This document shows, in pieces, positions 25,645-35,725 of a stretch of DNA of 64,000 bases. Numbering within the stretch: the stretch's first letter is position 1; each line of letters starts with the position of its first letter. Origin of the DNA: Brachionus manjavacas (taxonomy: Eukaryota > Rotifera > Eurotatoria > Ploima > Brachionidae); the NCBI GenBank assembly GCA_019054805.1, contig JAHQIY010000001.1, positions 9,500,501 to 9,564,500 on the forward strand. Direction: 5' to 3'. The notes beneath the pieces were generated by a model, which was not told the origin of the DNA, made no database searches, and saw only the letters and a program-made list of their open reading frames with translations. The position numbers and the translations under genes were made by a program.

Positions 25645-27866
25645 ATGGCAAAGTTTCCCCTCAATTTAAGATCTGTCCTACGATCATATTCCAAAATTTC
25701 ATCCGTGAGATGCATGTCGTCATCGAACGAAGAAAAATCTGTCAAAAAAGTTGAAAAAACTGAAATCTTACAAAAATACCTTAGAAAGCTTAAATTTGAA
25801 AAAGAAGAGGAAAAAGAAGAAGAACGAAAAGGTCCATTTAAAAACTACTTTGAAGATGAAGAGCGAAAAAAAAGTTCTATAATGTTTTATGAAGAATATT
25901 TTGAAAAAAATACTAAGCAAAAAAATCGTGATAATTTTATGGTAATTAAAAAAAATTAAATAAAAATTTATTAATTTTTGTCTTAAGAGTGCACTGGAAG
26001 CTTTTAAGATTACGAACCCGACCAAACAGCTTTATTTAGATTTTATCTATGGAGCCCTTCTAAAAATGAAAGAATTCAATGCACATACCCACTTAGAAGC
26101 TTACCGAAAATTAATGGAGATATTTCCATTAGGTATTTAAGACTTTTTAAAGGAAACAAATAACATCGATTTAAAATTGACAAGGTCCTCTTAGATGTGT
26201 CACAAAGTGGCAAAGAGATAATATGCATTACCCTAGACATCAAAATTGCGCCATTCAAATTCTTGAGCAAATGGAGAGAAATGGTGTTATTTTGGATGAA
26301 GATTTTGTACGTTTGACCATAAAAATTTTTGGAGATTGGACCCATGTTGTTCGAAAAGCAAAAAGACAACTTTACTGGCTTCCTAAATTCAAAAATGCTA
26401 ATCCATATCCCATTCCGTAAATAAAATTTATCTCTTTATCTATTTCAAAAGTTTTAATAGATTTTTTTTCAAAAAAAAGGAAAAAATAATCTTTTACGGT
26501 ATAATCTTTAGTAAAAAAATTTTCGTTATTCACAGAAAAATTTAAAACTACTTAAAGGTATTTTTAAATATTGTCAAAAGATAAAGAAATTTTTTTTTAA
26601 ATCCGAGATGATCTTTTAGAACTTTTAAATTTAAAAAAAAGAATTTTTTTTTAATTAAAAATTATTTTTTATTTATTTGAAATATTTAAATGATGAGTGA
26701 TTCATCAATACAGTATGTAGAAAAGGTTAAAAAATTTTTTCATTAACAAAATAATAAGCAGTAAAATGAGAATTTTTTTTTTATTTTTAATTTTTTCATC
26801 AATCCAGAATCACAAAATCAAAATAAAAAAGAAAGTTATGAATTAGTTAATCTTTTACGCAATTTTTATATCTCACTTTTAAATTAAGTTTAAATTAAAA
26901 AAATTTAAATTTTTTTTAATTATTTCTCAATAATTTTTGCCGATAAACAGTTTTTTAAATTCGAAAATTCAAAAAATCAATTCATTCTTTGATAGAAAAA
27001 CTATGATTTAAGAAGAACCTTGTTGCTGGACCAAAATCTTGGGTCGTAGAATTCAAAACAAAATTTAACTCTGATTATATTCATACGATCTTTTTGTCTA
27101 TCTTTTTGGTTTAGATTTTTCAGTTTATAAAAAATTTGGAATATTTGTCATTATTTATTTTTAAAATAATCTTTTTTAGATCAATTGAAGAGACTGAAAA
27201 AATGAAAGATATGGAATTTGCTATTGCTGCCTTGAAAAGGTTAATATTTCAGAATTGAAAGAAAATAAAACAAAATTTAATATTTTTAGAATGAGCTTGT
27301 CAGCTGATAACGATACTAAAATTGTTACTCACTTTACTTCTGATATAGAAGATATCAACAAAGAAGATTTTGACGATACATGGATAGTTACAGCACAGAG
27401 TCAAAAACAAATCAAATTACTAAAGGAACACAAAAAAAAGATTCCGATTTTTGTCGAAGGACCATTTATCACTTGGATTCGTTCAAAAATTGTCGAATAC
27501 TTTGTTATGAAAACTGATCCAGATCCGGAAATAATAGAAAAGTTAAAGCATAACGAAAACTTTGATGATAGTGAGGAAAATCTAAAAAATTTGCACAACA
27601 TGTTTAGCGATCCATTTAAGGAAAGCGATGTAAAAAGCAAAAAATTTGATTTGAGTGTTCATCAACTGGCCGATGGAACTGTTTTTGCCATGTGTTGTAC
27701 AGGAACTGGTACCAAAACCAGTCTCTATTGCTGGACCAAAATTTTAGAAAAACAAATTGAAGAGCTAAAAGATTTCGTTATTGTTTATAAAATAAAACCG
27801 AAGCCAAGCTTTCTTGTCGATTTGAATAAATTAAAACAAAAAGGTGAAAAAAGTGAAAACCATTAA
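25645..27866 (+). CDS. ECSIT: ECSIT, mitochondrial complex I assembly and Toll-pathway protein
   Basis: Five exons: 25645-25941, 25988-26132, 26185-26416, 27180-27239 and 27290-27866. They give 1311 nt and 436 residues, close to the roughly 430 of human ECSIT. The start is the first ATG of the exon and yields a basic Ser/Arg-rich leader ('MAKFPLNLRSVLRSYSK'), as expected for mitochondrial import. Family landmarks are 'HYPRHQNCAIQILEQME', 'LPKFKNANPYPIP' and, in the last exon, 'FVEGPFITWIRSK' and 'DGTVFAMCCTG'. ECSIT is an assembly factor for mitochondrial complex I and an adaptor in Toll and BMP signalling; which role applies here cannot be seen. The leader is followed by a charged Lys/Glu stretch. 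The stop lies 45 bp from the stop of the convergent gene, with AATAAA at about 27901. Confidence 0.93.
26417..27179 (+). other. ECSIT intron 3 (763 bp)
   Basis: The longest ECSIT intron, AT-rich. No repeat or other gene was recognised inside it. Confidence 0.65.
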
Positions 27867-27911
27867 GGCTCCAGATAAATTTTTATTAAGTTTTATTTAG
27901 AAATAAATTTA

Positions 27912-30416
27912 TTAAACAATTGACTCTGGTGGTTTATATTTTTTTATTTTTTTGTTTCTTTTCGTTTTTAAAGCTTCATATTTTTCTTCGGATTCGCTTT
28001 CCGAACTGATATTTGCTCTTCGGGTTGGTTTCTTTTTAAAATTGTCTTCTTTATCTGACAAAATCCAGTCTCTAATATTTGAGTTTACATTATATTCTTA
28101 AAATTAAATATTTTCTTCTAAATCTCAATTATTTCATTTAAGAGTTACCCTCTAATCTTACGTTTGGTCTTGGAATTTTGTTTACTTGTTTCCTCCGTGT
28201 GTATTCGTAAATTAATTCATCTGGATGAGCATATGCAAATTTTGAATTTATCTTAATAAAAAAAAATAATTCAAATCTAAAATTAAATTTTTTTGATGCT
28301 ATTCTTCTACTTTTCTTTTTTATTTTATTTTGTACTTACTTAATTGATTTAAAAGTATTTAATTAAAAAATTATTAAAATTAAAAGAAGCTTATTTAATT
28401 GAATTTAAAAGCACCTAATAAATAAAAAAATTTTAAACGATGGAAAATTCAATAGTAAATCCTTGCAATAGTAAATTAGTAAATTGCAATAGTAATTCAA
28501 TAGTAATTTCTTGCAAAAGAAAATTAGAAAATTGTTTTGACCGAAAAAATGAGAATTGATATATCAAATAATTTAATCAAAATCGCCCAAGACCAACTCT
28601 GTTTTTTGATAATAAAAGTTTTAATGTCTAAAAAAAAGATTTTAATTTGACATTAAATCAATGAAAATTTATCATATACTCTGTAATATTGGCGTTTATT
28701 TTTGACTTTAAAAACTCAACTCAACTCGGCCAGAAAATTACCATTTTTTATCTCAGTGAGAGATTTTTATTAAATTTCAAAGGAAAAATTAAATTCCTTA
28801 ATAAAAAAAGTTAATTAATTCATAAATTTTTTTTTGTTGAATTTAAAGTTTTGACATTTTTTCAAACTTTCAAGCTAATTAAAAATAAAAATTCAAAAAA
28901 ATCTAATTGACTAAGCATTTATAACCTTGGAGGAGAATTGAGAGAGTCCCCATGAGAACAGTTCGGAAACTGACAAATATTGCATAAGTCGGTTATGGCA
29001 CTAGTGACGGAATTAACGACTCAGCTAGAAGAAGCCAAGAAGGCGAACGACAACGGCGGCTCGGGTTGCACATGGTCCAGTAATGTCAGCGGGAGGAAAC
29101 CTAGTGACCAAACGCAAGCCTCATCGCCACTGTCAACAAGAAAATCAGCGAAAAGACCAGACTCAAGAAAAAAGAAACTATTACAGGTCTTGGTATAGGC
29201 ACGAATGAGGACGAGGACATCGAAAAGCTGGATAAGTTATTGAAAGCTCTGAAAATAGATAGTAGCCTAATTGTCAAGCGACAAAGGCGCATCAAAAGCA
29301 GTAATAGCGGAGATAACTCGTCTAAGAAGGTATTGGAAATGATTGTAGTGTAGTTCAGCATTTTTGGTGAAGCCAAAAAAAGAAGCTTGCAAAAACTCTC
29401 AGACTAAAAGGACAAGAGCGCCTCTCATTTTATCCCTTTTCAGAGAATGAGAAAAATTATTAATTATGTATCTTAGTCAATAAAAAAACCTCTGATTAAA
29501 ATTCAAAAAATTTAAAATAAATTTTATTCATGAATCTATCCTGACGATTACATTATTTTTTTTTATAGATAATTTATTTTCTCTCCCCTGTATGATTTGT
29601 CTTTTCTGGCATTTTTATACTCTTCGATAATTTAATTTTTGATTGATAAATCTTGATTCAAAACCTTGGAACAGTCTGACGACCAATGGGACAGAATGAC
29701 CTGATCCTTTCCTGACATATGCTCAACTCAAAAAGTCGATTTGAGACTGTAAGTAGTTTAAGTTTATTGAAAGCCTCTTGGTGCATAATATTGGAGGAGA
29801 TATCATATTTCAGCTTCAAAATAGAACTGCTTAATTTTGAAAAACTTGTATTTTTTTGATGATCGAAAAAAATAGCGCAATTCATATTCTACTAATGATT
29901 TTTAAAAAATTTACTTCTCTATTATGTTTTTCTTCTATCTGTTCACGTTCCTGCTTTTGGAATTCTTTTCCTATGTTTTTTTGACGATTCTAAAAATTGT
30001 TCAAAAATTTTAAATTAAAAATTTTAAATGTTTTATACCCATTTTTTAATAGCTTTCTTTGTACTTTCTTTATCAGATTGAACAGAAAAGCTTTCACGAG
30101 AAATTGAATCAAAATTTAATTGTGATTCAGGATTGTCAACTTCCGACACCGATTTCTTTTTTGATATGCGAATAACACATAAAAGTGTAAATGTGGTTAA
30201 AATCAACGAAATCTTAATAAAAAGTTGGAATAATGGTCAAAAATTTGATAAAAATGAATACAATTATAAGAGTCAAGAGAATTATTGAAATATAAATGAA
30301 GGCTTCAAAACAATCGGGGAAATTTGTGCAGTCGATTATACCCCATATTTTTCTATACACAGCTACTCACATTTTCAAAATAAATTTAAATTTTTTAATT
30401 AAAATAAATTACTCAT
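27912..30416 (-). CDS. Unidentified single-pass membrane protein (paralogue 1)
   Basis: Minus-strand exons: 30416-30413 (proposed, only 'ATGA'), 30362-30262, 30212-30039, 29989-29915, 28251-28149 and 28096-27912. They give 642 nt and 213 residues, in phase. The N-terminal part carries 'CTNFPDC', followed by a strong hydrophobic helix of about 30 residues ('FIYISIILLTLII' joined to 'ISLILTTFTLLCVI') and then 'RISKKK'. The rest is charged and coiled-coil prone ('NIGKEFQKQEREQIEEKHN'), then 'FAYAHPDELIYEYTRRKQ', an acidic-serine stretch and a basic end. Positive charge after the helix suggests a cytoplasmic tail. I recognise no family. A related layout is seen in the gene at 34770-35208. The 4-nt first exon is the weakest point; another 5' exon is possible. 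Intron 4 (about 1.66 kb) contains a decayed element. Confidence 0.6.
28252..29914 (-). other. Intron 4 of the membrane-protein gene
   Basis: This intron of about 1.66 kb is the only long one in the gene. It holds a GC-richer fragment at about 28.92-29.42 kb, another at about 29.65-29.89 kb, and short direct echoes of 'AATAGTAAAT' near 28.45-28.50 kb. Confidence 0.5.
28925..29425 (+). mobile_element. Decayed retroelement fragment (ORF1-like), class unsure
   Basis: A patch whose composition is quite unlike the surrounding intron. Several plus-strand frames carry charged, coil-forming peptide such as 'NEDEDIEKLDKLLKALKID' and 'IVKRQRRIKSSNSGDNSSKK'. This resembles the ORF1-type proteins of invertebrate non-LTR elements. 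It is clearly broken and looks old. The family is not certain, so treat it as an element fossil and not a host gene. Confidence 0.35.
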
Positions 30417-32435
30417 TGTCTCAAAATTTCAAATTTTTAATTTTTTTATCACCAAGCTTTTTCAAATATAAAATTTTATTTTCTCAATTATTTAATCATA
30501 AAAAAAGTGTTGTTTTAATTCATTTTTATTAAAAAATTATCTATTAAATGATAAAAGAATTTAGATAATAATTATATATTTTTTCATTCTGAAATGTGAG
30601 TTGAAATTTTTCGAATTTTGTTTCAAAATTTATAAATGAGCGACTTTTTATTGAAAAGCAAATAAAATCATTATGGAATATTAAAATTATCGCTTACACA
30701 GCTTGAACTTTCCTAAAAATGTTTTTTTAAATTATTTATTAAGAAAATTTTAAAAATCTCACTAAAATTCGTCGCTTTTCTATTGCTTTTTTCAATTCTT
30801 TGTCCACTTCATCCGGATTTAATTTGTGTATTCGACTTTCAGATTGTCTCTTAAAAAAATTAGTTAAAATTCGTACAAGTTTTTTCAAAGTAAATGATCT
30901 CTCAACGGCAGTAAATTGAACGTGACATAAATTTGAAAAAAATATTTTGAGTTGACTAATTATTTAAAAACCAGTTTGGGATAATTTAAGAATCCTCTTT
31001 TTTTAATTGAACTTTAGTAGAATAAATCAAATGCTTCAATATTAACTATTAACTAAATGAGTCTATCAAAATTAAAGAAAAAATGTTTAAAAAAAAGCTA
31101 TGGATGATAAGTCTTGACTTGAGTCCAAAGAAGGGCTACAAAACTTGAATCAGAACTTAGGAGACTAGAAGAATCAGCGGCTCTGTGAACACATTCTATA
31201 AAATTGCAAATAGAATAAACTCGGTTAACTGGTTTCACTCAAATAGTGTCGCACAAGCTTTGAGGTCAAACTTGAGGTATTGGATGAAGTCAACACAGAG
31301 TTGCAAGAAAATTTACAAAACATTTTGATCAACGAGAAAATTTCCACGTAAACAGTATTATTCCAATTTGGAACAACCCTACCGTTTTTTGTAGTCATCT
31401 CCCTGTCAAACAACATTATCAAAGCGAACCACGATAAGTATATCAAAATGCCAAATCCAAAATAACTAAATACTAAATTTTCTTTCAGTCAGCCATTAAA
31501 AAAAATGAAAAATTTTATTTAATTTTTAATGTGAAACAGTTATTAGCTCGCTACAGATAAACCAGTAAAAAAAATTCCCTCTGTGAATTCAACGAGCTGC
31601 AAAAATTGTGAAAATTTTACAGTAATTTATTTCATTAATGTTAGCGAGTGCTACATTTGGAAGAGATTTTTTACGCAAGTACCAGATTTCAATTATTTTT
31701 CAATTATTAGGGTTCAACGTCTATTTCCATATGATCATCTTCATCTTCTTCCTATTCAATAAATTTTTTTTTGGCCCAAAACTCCAAGGTTACTAACACG
31801 AGATTGATTATATTTTGATTTTTTAGGCATTTTGCACGAATTTTATGTATACTTAGATAAGTTTTTAGTAAAATTTAGAAAAAAAATACCAATAGAATAT
31901 TATTATACAAATTTGTTAAAAATCACATGATTTGAAGAGATTTTTTAAGAAAAATAAAGCAATAAAATAAAAAAGTAAAACCATAGAATTGTTCAGAATT
32001 TTGTCTAGATTTAAATAAAAAAAAAATCGGGTCATAAGCCTCACCCTTTTTTTTTTTTTAAATTACATTAGCATGTAGAGAATTTTATGCTTTTTAAGAA
32101 AATATATACTTTTTTAGTATATTTAAGTTTTATCTTTGAGATTTTGAGTCTTAAGGAACGACAACTTTTTAAAGGGTTTGCTATTTTTGGAACCCTGGGT
32201 GTAAAAAATTTTTTTTTTGCCCCCTTCAAAAAATATTTTTTTTGGGGTTTTTGAGGACACCAAAGGTCTTCAACATAATTTGAAGTTCCTTTTTGAAAAA
32301 GTCAACTGATTTTGAGAAGATAGAATAGCCTGGAGAATAGTTCCATGAATACATGGCTTTTTTTTTAATTTTTACATGTTATATATTAGAAATATGTTAA
32401 CTGAATAAATTATAATTTTTTCTCGCAAAATTCAG
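30417..32435. other. Mixed stretch with exon-like scraps
   Basis: No complete gene was seen. It contains the exon-like pair at 30668-30850 and a GC-richer patch at about 31.09-31.47 kb with broken frames on both strands. It also contains a 24-codon minus-strand ORF ('MPKKSKYNQSRVSNLG') at about 31.83 kb that resembles the start of a transposase. Confidence 0.4.
30668..30849 (-). pseudogene. Two exon-like segments, possible C-terminus of a paralogue
   Basis: On the minus strand, 'CTAATTTTTTTAAG' precedes an open segment containing 'RIHKLNPDEVDKELKK' and 'AIEKRRIL', which ends at a GTGAGA donor near 30763. After about 50 nt, a second segment ('ESSSCVSDNFNIP' then TAA at 30668) follows an AG in the same phase. 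Codon use looks real. 'NPDE' resembles 'HPDE' in the gene just downstream, so this could be the stranded 3' end of a related gene. No matching 5' exon was found. It may also belong to the neighbour as an alternative 5' part. Confidence 0.35.
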
Positions 32436-32731
32436 CATACAGTACAAGAAGCACTGAAGGAAGTAACAATGAAAATTTGAATGAAAAAATTGCCAATTTT
32501 AATGACCAACGTTCAAGTCAAGAAAATATATCACCTAAACGTGTTGCATGCCAAATTCGTCTATGTAATAGCAATAAAACAAGTAACAACTGCTCAATTT
32601 GTAAAAAATCAACATGCAATAACTGTTCAGCTGAGAAGGACCTAATTTGTAAAAAATCAACATGCAATAACTGTTCAGCTGAGAAGGACCTAATTTGTAA
32701 GAAATGTGATGTCGAGATACAGCTTAGTTAA
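32436..32731 (+). CDS. Cysteine-rich ORF, transposase C-terminus-like
   Basis: Exon-like open frame after 'AAAATTCAG', ending in TAA at 32731, with AATAAA near 32790. The product is Asn/Ser-rich, then becomes cysteine-rich: 'RVACQIRLCNSNKT', 'NCSICKKSTCNNCSAEK' and 'LICKKCDVEIQLS'. Paired CxxC/CxxxxC motifs at a C-terminus resemble the zinc-binding tail of piggyBac-type transposases. No catalytic DDE part is in view, so this is a fragment or one exon of a larger gene. A 48-bp unit is tandemly duplicated inside it (32600-32647 and 32648-32695, identical), which doubles the 'CKKSTCNNCSAEKDLI' block. Confidence 0.4.
32600..32695 (+). repeat. 48-bp perfect tandem duplication, in frame
   Basis: Two adjacent identical 48-bp units, 32600-32647 and 32648-32695. 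Each encodes 16 residues with three cysteines. Identity at every base, including silent sites, points to a recent event. Confidence 0.92.
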
Positions 32732-33733
32732 TAATTTTTTGTCTAAAAATTAATCTTACATATTTATTTTCATTTTAAATTGTAAATTTAATAAAGATTC
32801 GGTATAAAATATGTGTATTTTTTCCTAAAACTCTAAAAAGTCATTTGACGTAGTTCAGTGCTTCTAATTAGAATAAATTTTAGTGCTTCAAGTGTTAAAT
32901 AGTTTGAATTCTTGAAAAAGGTTGCTGCGAATTCTCTTTTTATTTATTTTCTTCTCTTTAATTTTCAATCGTAAGCGATCCGTAAAAAATCTAGCATAAA
33001 TCTTTTTCATTTAGAAAAAAAGATTACTCTATGAAAACTCTATCTATGTAAGTAAATTTGATGACTTTTATGTAGTTTTCTAGATTAAAAAGCTAATATA
33101 AATGGTAAAAGATATGATACTAGGAAAGTAAATATATTGGTACAAATGGAATAAAGTGCATAAAAGTAATGGTTTTGGTCAAGTTGCATAAAAATATTTA
33201 ATTAAAAACTTACATTAAATTTAACTTTAATTTTCAAATTATTTTTATGTCTTTATGAGTATATGGTGCCCAAACTTGATTGCGAATTGAACACTAGACT
33301 TTATGCATGCCTTGCGTGAATTTTTTTTGAATCTTACCATCACGAGTCTAAAAGGCCTAGAATTTTAAGTGCTTTCGAAAGTTTCCTGTTTAAATAATTA
33401 CTAAGTAAAATTTCTAATAATTTTTGCAATTGTGGTCAAAATATAATTCCGGACTTTAATTTTAGTGACTTTAAAAAATTTTGATTAAAATCTGATTGCC
33501 TGATTCATAACTTCCATTAAAAAAACACCTTGCTTTTTCCTTTCAGAAAGGATCTAGTTCATCTTGAAACCCGAAGATTGCCAAAGGCTTTGGCTTTAGA
33601 TGGATTAGAGTGAATTTTAAGAGAAGAATTTGGTGTACATAATTTTATTTCTTAAAGTTTTGTGCGCAAACTTTTTTCCAGCAAAATCATGTTGCTGATT
33701 GACAATTAGCTCGTTTGACTTTGATGTGGCATA

Positions 33734-34150
33734 AGTAGTAGTAGTAGTAGTAGTATTGAAAGCTGTGACACAGGCGAACCTGTGTGAACGTAGTTTATAA
33801 GGCTACATTATATCAGCTAAATCCTTATCTGCTATGCCAATTACTAAACCTGATATACCGATCTCCTAAGACTTCCCGACGCCATGTGTGCATCAAGTCT
33901 CGACTTGAAACCGTTTACTGTAACCGCATTTACTACATAGGATGGAAGTAAATTCCAGGTGGTTGCAGTCCTGTTAGGCAAGAATTTCCCTCTTATATTG
34001 CAATTCCCACAGATCTCCTTAGCAATTAAGTTGTTTTTTAAATATTCTTTTCGTTAATCGAACAAGGACATATTGCTCTTTATTTGGATGGATCACTTAT
34101 TTCGTCCTTTTTTAAAATACAAATGATAAGTTCCACATTCACATGTTTCG
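33734..34150 (-). mobile_element. LINE 3' fragment with (TAC)n tail
   Basis: On the minus strand it encodes the C-terminal end of a non-LTR reverse transcriptase. 'GKFLPNRTATTWNLLP' and 'VVNAVTVNGFKSRLD' match the usual 'FFSNRVVNxWNxLP...SFKxxLD' terminus. It then continues into a short 3' region and a (TAC)n microsatellite (33734-33755 on the plus strand as (GTA)n). It is heavily 5'-truncated. Confidence 0.75.
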
Positions 34151-34553
34151 TGACCGATGTCACTTTGCTCAGTTAGTGACCAAAGAAATATTGACCAAAT
34201 GGTAACATAATAAGGAAACTGCTCACGAAATTGATAACAATGGCCACCAAATTATTTCAAAAAATAGAATAAAATAAAATGATCTTGTAACTTTAAACAT
34301 AGTAAACAAAGTAAAAAATTAGAAATAAAATTTTGAAAATTTTTTAAGAATTCTTTCATTGAGAAATCTTTCCATGGCATTTAAAGCCAAAATTGAGTTC
34401 AGCTTTTCGAAAAGAACATCTCAAGGTTGCATTAGAAGGGTATTTTAGAAATCAATTCTGTGTTCGACAGGGAGAATATAGACTGCTTTATGTATATATA
34501 TAATTTTTTTTCTGAAATTTTATATTCTGTCATTATTATTTTATTAGTTTGTG

Positions 34554-34591
34554 TCACTGTCAATTTGTAAAGTGTGTCAAATTGACAGTGA
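34554..34591. repeat. Perfect 14-bp inverted repeat (hairpin)
   Basis: TCACTGTCAATTTG at 34554-34567, a 10-nt loop (34568-34577), then CAAATTGACAGTGA at 34578-34591. A perfect 14-bp stem that also contains G and C is notable in DNA this AT-rich. It lies about 180 bp downstream of the 35-kb membrane-protein gene. Confidence 0.85.
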
Positions 34592-34769
34592 AATTGCATT
34601 TAAAGAAGACAATAATTTTTTCGTTAAGCTATTTTGGAATATATATTTAATATTTAAATCTTCATAAAAAAAAAGAATGCATTTAAATTTGTAAAATCAG
34701 CTAATTTTTACAATATCTTTTTTCTGGTTATTTTTATTTCTGAAATTTTTAGAATTATTCTAGACTACA

Positions 34770-35208
34770 TTACCAAAAACCATGCTTTGGGTAATTCAAG
34801 AACTCGTTTTTGTACTTAAAATGAAATAATAAAAAAAAGCTTACATTTGAATGTGTATAATTGTGGTTGAATTCAAGAATTAGATTTAGTCTTCTAATTT
34901 TGTTACACAGCAAGAGAATTAGTACTCCAATAACCTAGAGAATCAAATCTAAAATTTTTTCAAGAAAAAAATTATAAAATTAATTAAGAATACCAAAAAT
35001 AAGATTATTGAAACCAAAATGTAAACATTAAATGCCATTATAAGGTTACATATTTTTGGATTATTGCATTTCAGAATTTGAAAAGCTTTTTCAAAAAAAT
35101 CAAATAACTTGTTATGCCATCTAAAACCAAATTACCTTCCCAAAAAGAGCCACTACTGTTTCCTTGATGAATTGTCCCATTAAAAAACTCAATCATGGAT
35201 ATGTTCAT
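34770..35208 (-). CDS. Small single-pass membrane protein (paralogue 2), unknown
   Basis: Minus-strand exons 35208-35136, 35085-34994 and 34934-34770. They give 330 nt and 109 residues, with introns of 50 and 59 nt. The protein starts 'MNISMIEFFNGTIHQ' with potential N-glycosylation sites ('NGT' and 'NSS'). It has 'CNNPKIC', then a hydrophobic helix ('YILVSIILFL' joined to 'VIGVLILLLC'), then 'NKIRR' and a short tail. The layout (Cys-x5-Cys, about 8 residues, helix, basic stop-transfer) and a phase-0 intron in the middle of the helix are shared with the gene at 27912-30416. The last exon could hide a 30-nt intron (GTAAGC..TTTTAAG), but it is open without splicing and 30 nt is shorter than any other intron here. 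No family is recognised. Confidence 0.6.
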
Positions 35209-35725
35209 CTCTGTCTAAGACAATCGTCAATCCAATTCTAATATAGGTTTCCTATTGTAAACAAAGGCTCATTTGATGAAAAATTGAAGTTGTCTTTCCA
35301 AGATGAAAAAAAATATTTATTTGAATACTAAAGGTTTTTTATGACTTAATTCAAACGGTGTCTTGTTATTTTGTGTTTTTAAAGTTGTAACTCTAGTTTA
35401 CATAGGAAAATATATTGTTTTCTAAAGGTTAATCTCTTATTTTATGCTTATTTGGAAGTTATTAAGTTCAAATGACCGAGAGAAATTAAGAACTCGGGAA
35501 AAATTATAAGAGTTTTTTACATATTGAAATAGTTTTTCCATATTTTGTTTGACTTAGCGAAAATTAGATAAATAACAATTTAACTTTTGATAGAATGATT
35601 AAAAATTGTCCATTAAACTTTTAATGCGAAAAATTGATTTTTTAAAAATTTTATTTAAATTTTTTTAAAAAAATTTACATAATTTTTATTTACATTAGAA
35701 AATGGTTATTTTATAAAAAGAAATT
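35209..35725. other. Spacer between two minus-strand genes
   Basis: About 500 bp between the stop of the 36-kb gene and the start of the 35-kb gene. AT-rich, nothing recognised. Confidence 0.5.

Larger units (their letters stand above)
32732..34769. other. Non-coding stretch with LINE tail and hairpin
   Basis: Apart from the LINE remnant at 33.73-34.15 kb and the perfect hairpin at 34554-34591, this stretch is AT-rich with no convincing reading frame. Confidence 0.45.

Noticed and set aside
29658-29885. Minus-strand 75-codon frame near the membrane-protein gene
   Set aside because: It lies inside an intron of the model, and neither the protein family nor the phase supports including it as an exon.
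31090-31470. GC-richer patch suggesting a gene or element
   Set aside because: Frames on both strands are short and no family is recognised; left as unexplained sequence.
31755-31830. Short minus-strand ORF 'MPKKSKYNQSRVSNLG'
   Set aside because: Only about 24 codons. It resembles the start of a transposon protein but has no continuation or partner that I can support.
33727-33755. (GTA)n microsatellite considered as an independent repeat
   Set aside because: It is the 3' tail of the adjacent LINE fragment, as also seen at 57169-57190 and about 38724-38748.
34815-34844. Possible 30-nt intron in the last exon of the 35-kb gene
   Set aside because: It has GT-AG ends, but 30 nt is shorter than every other intron here and the sequence is open in frame without splicing.
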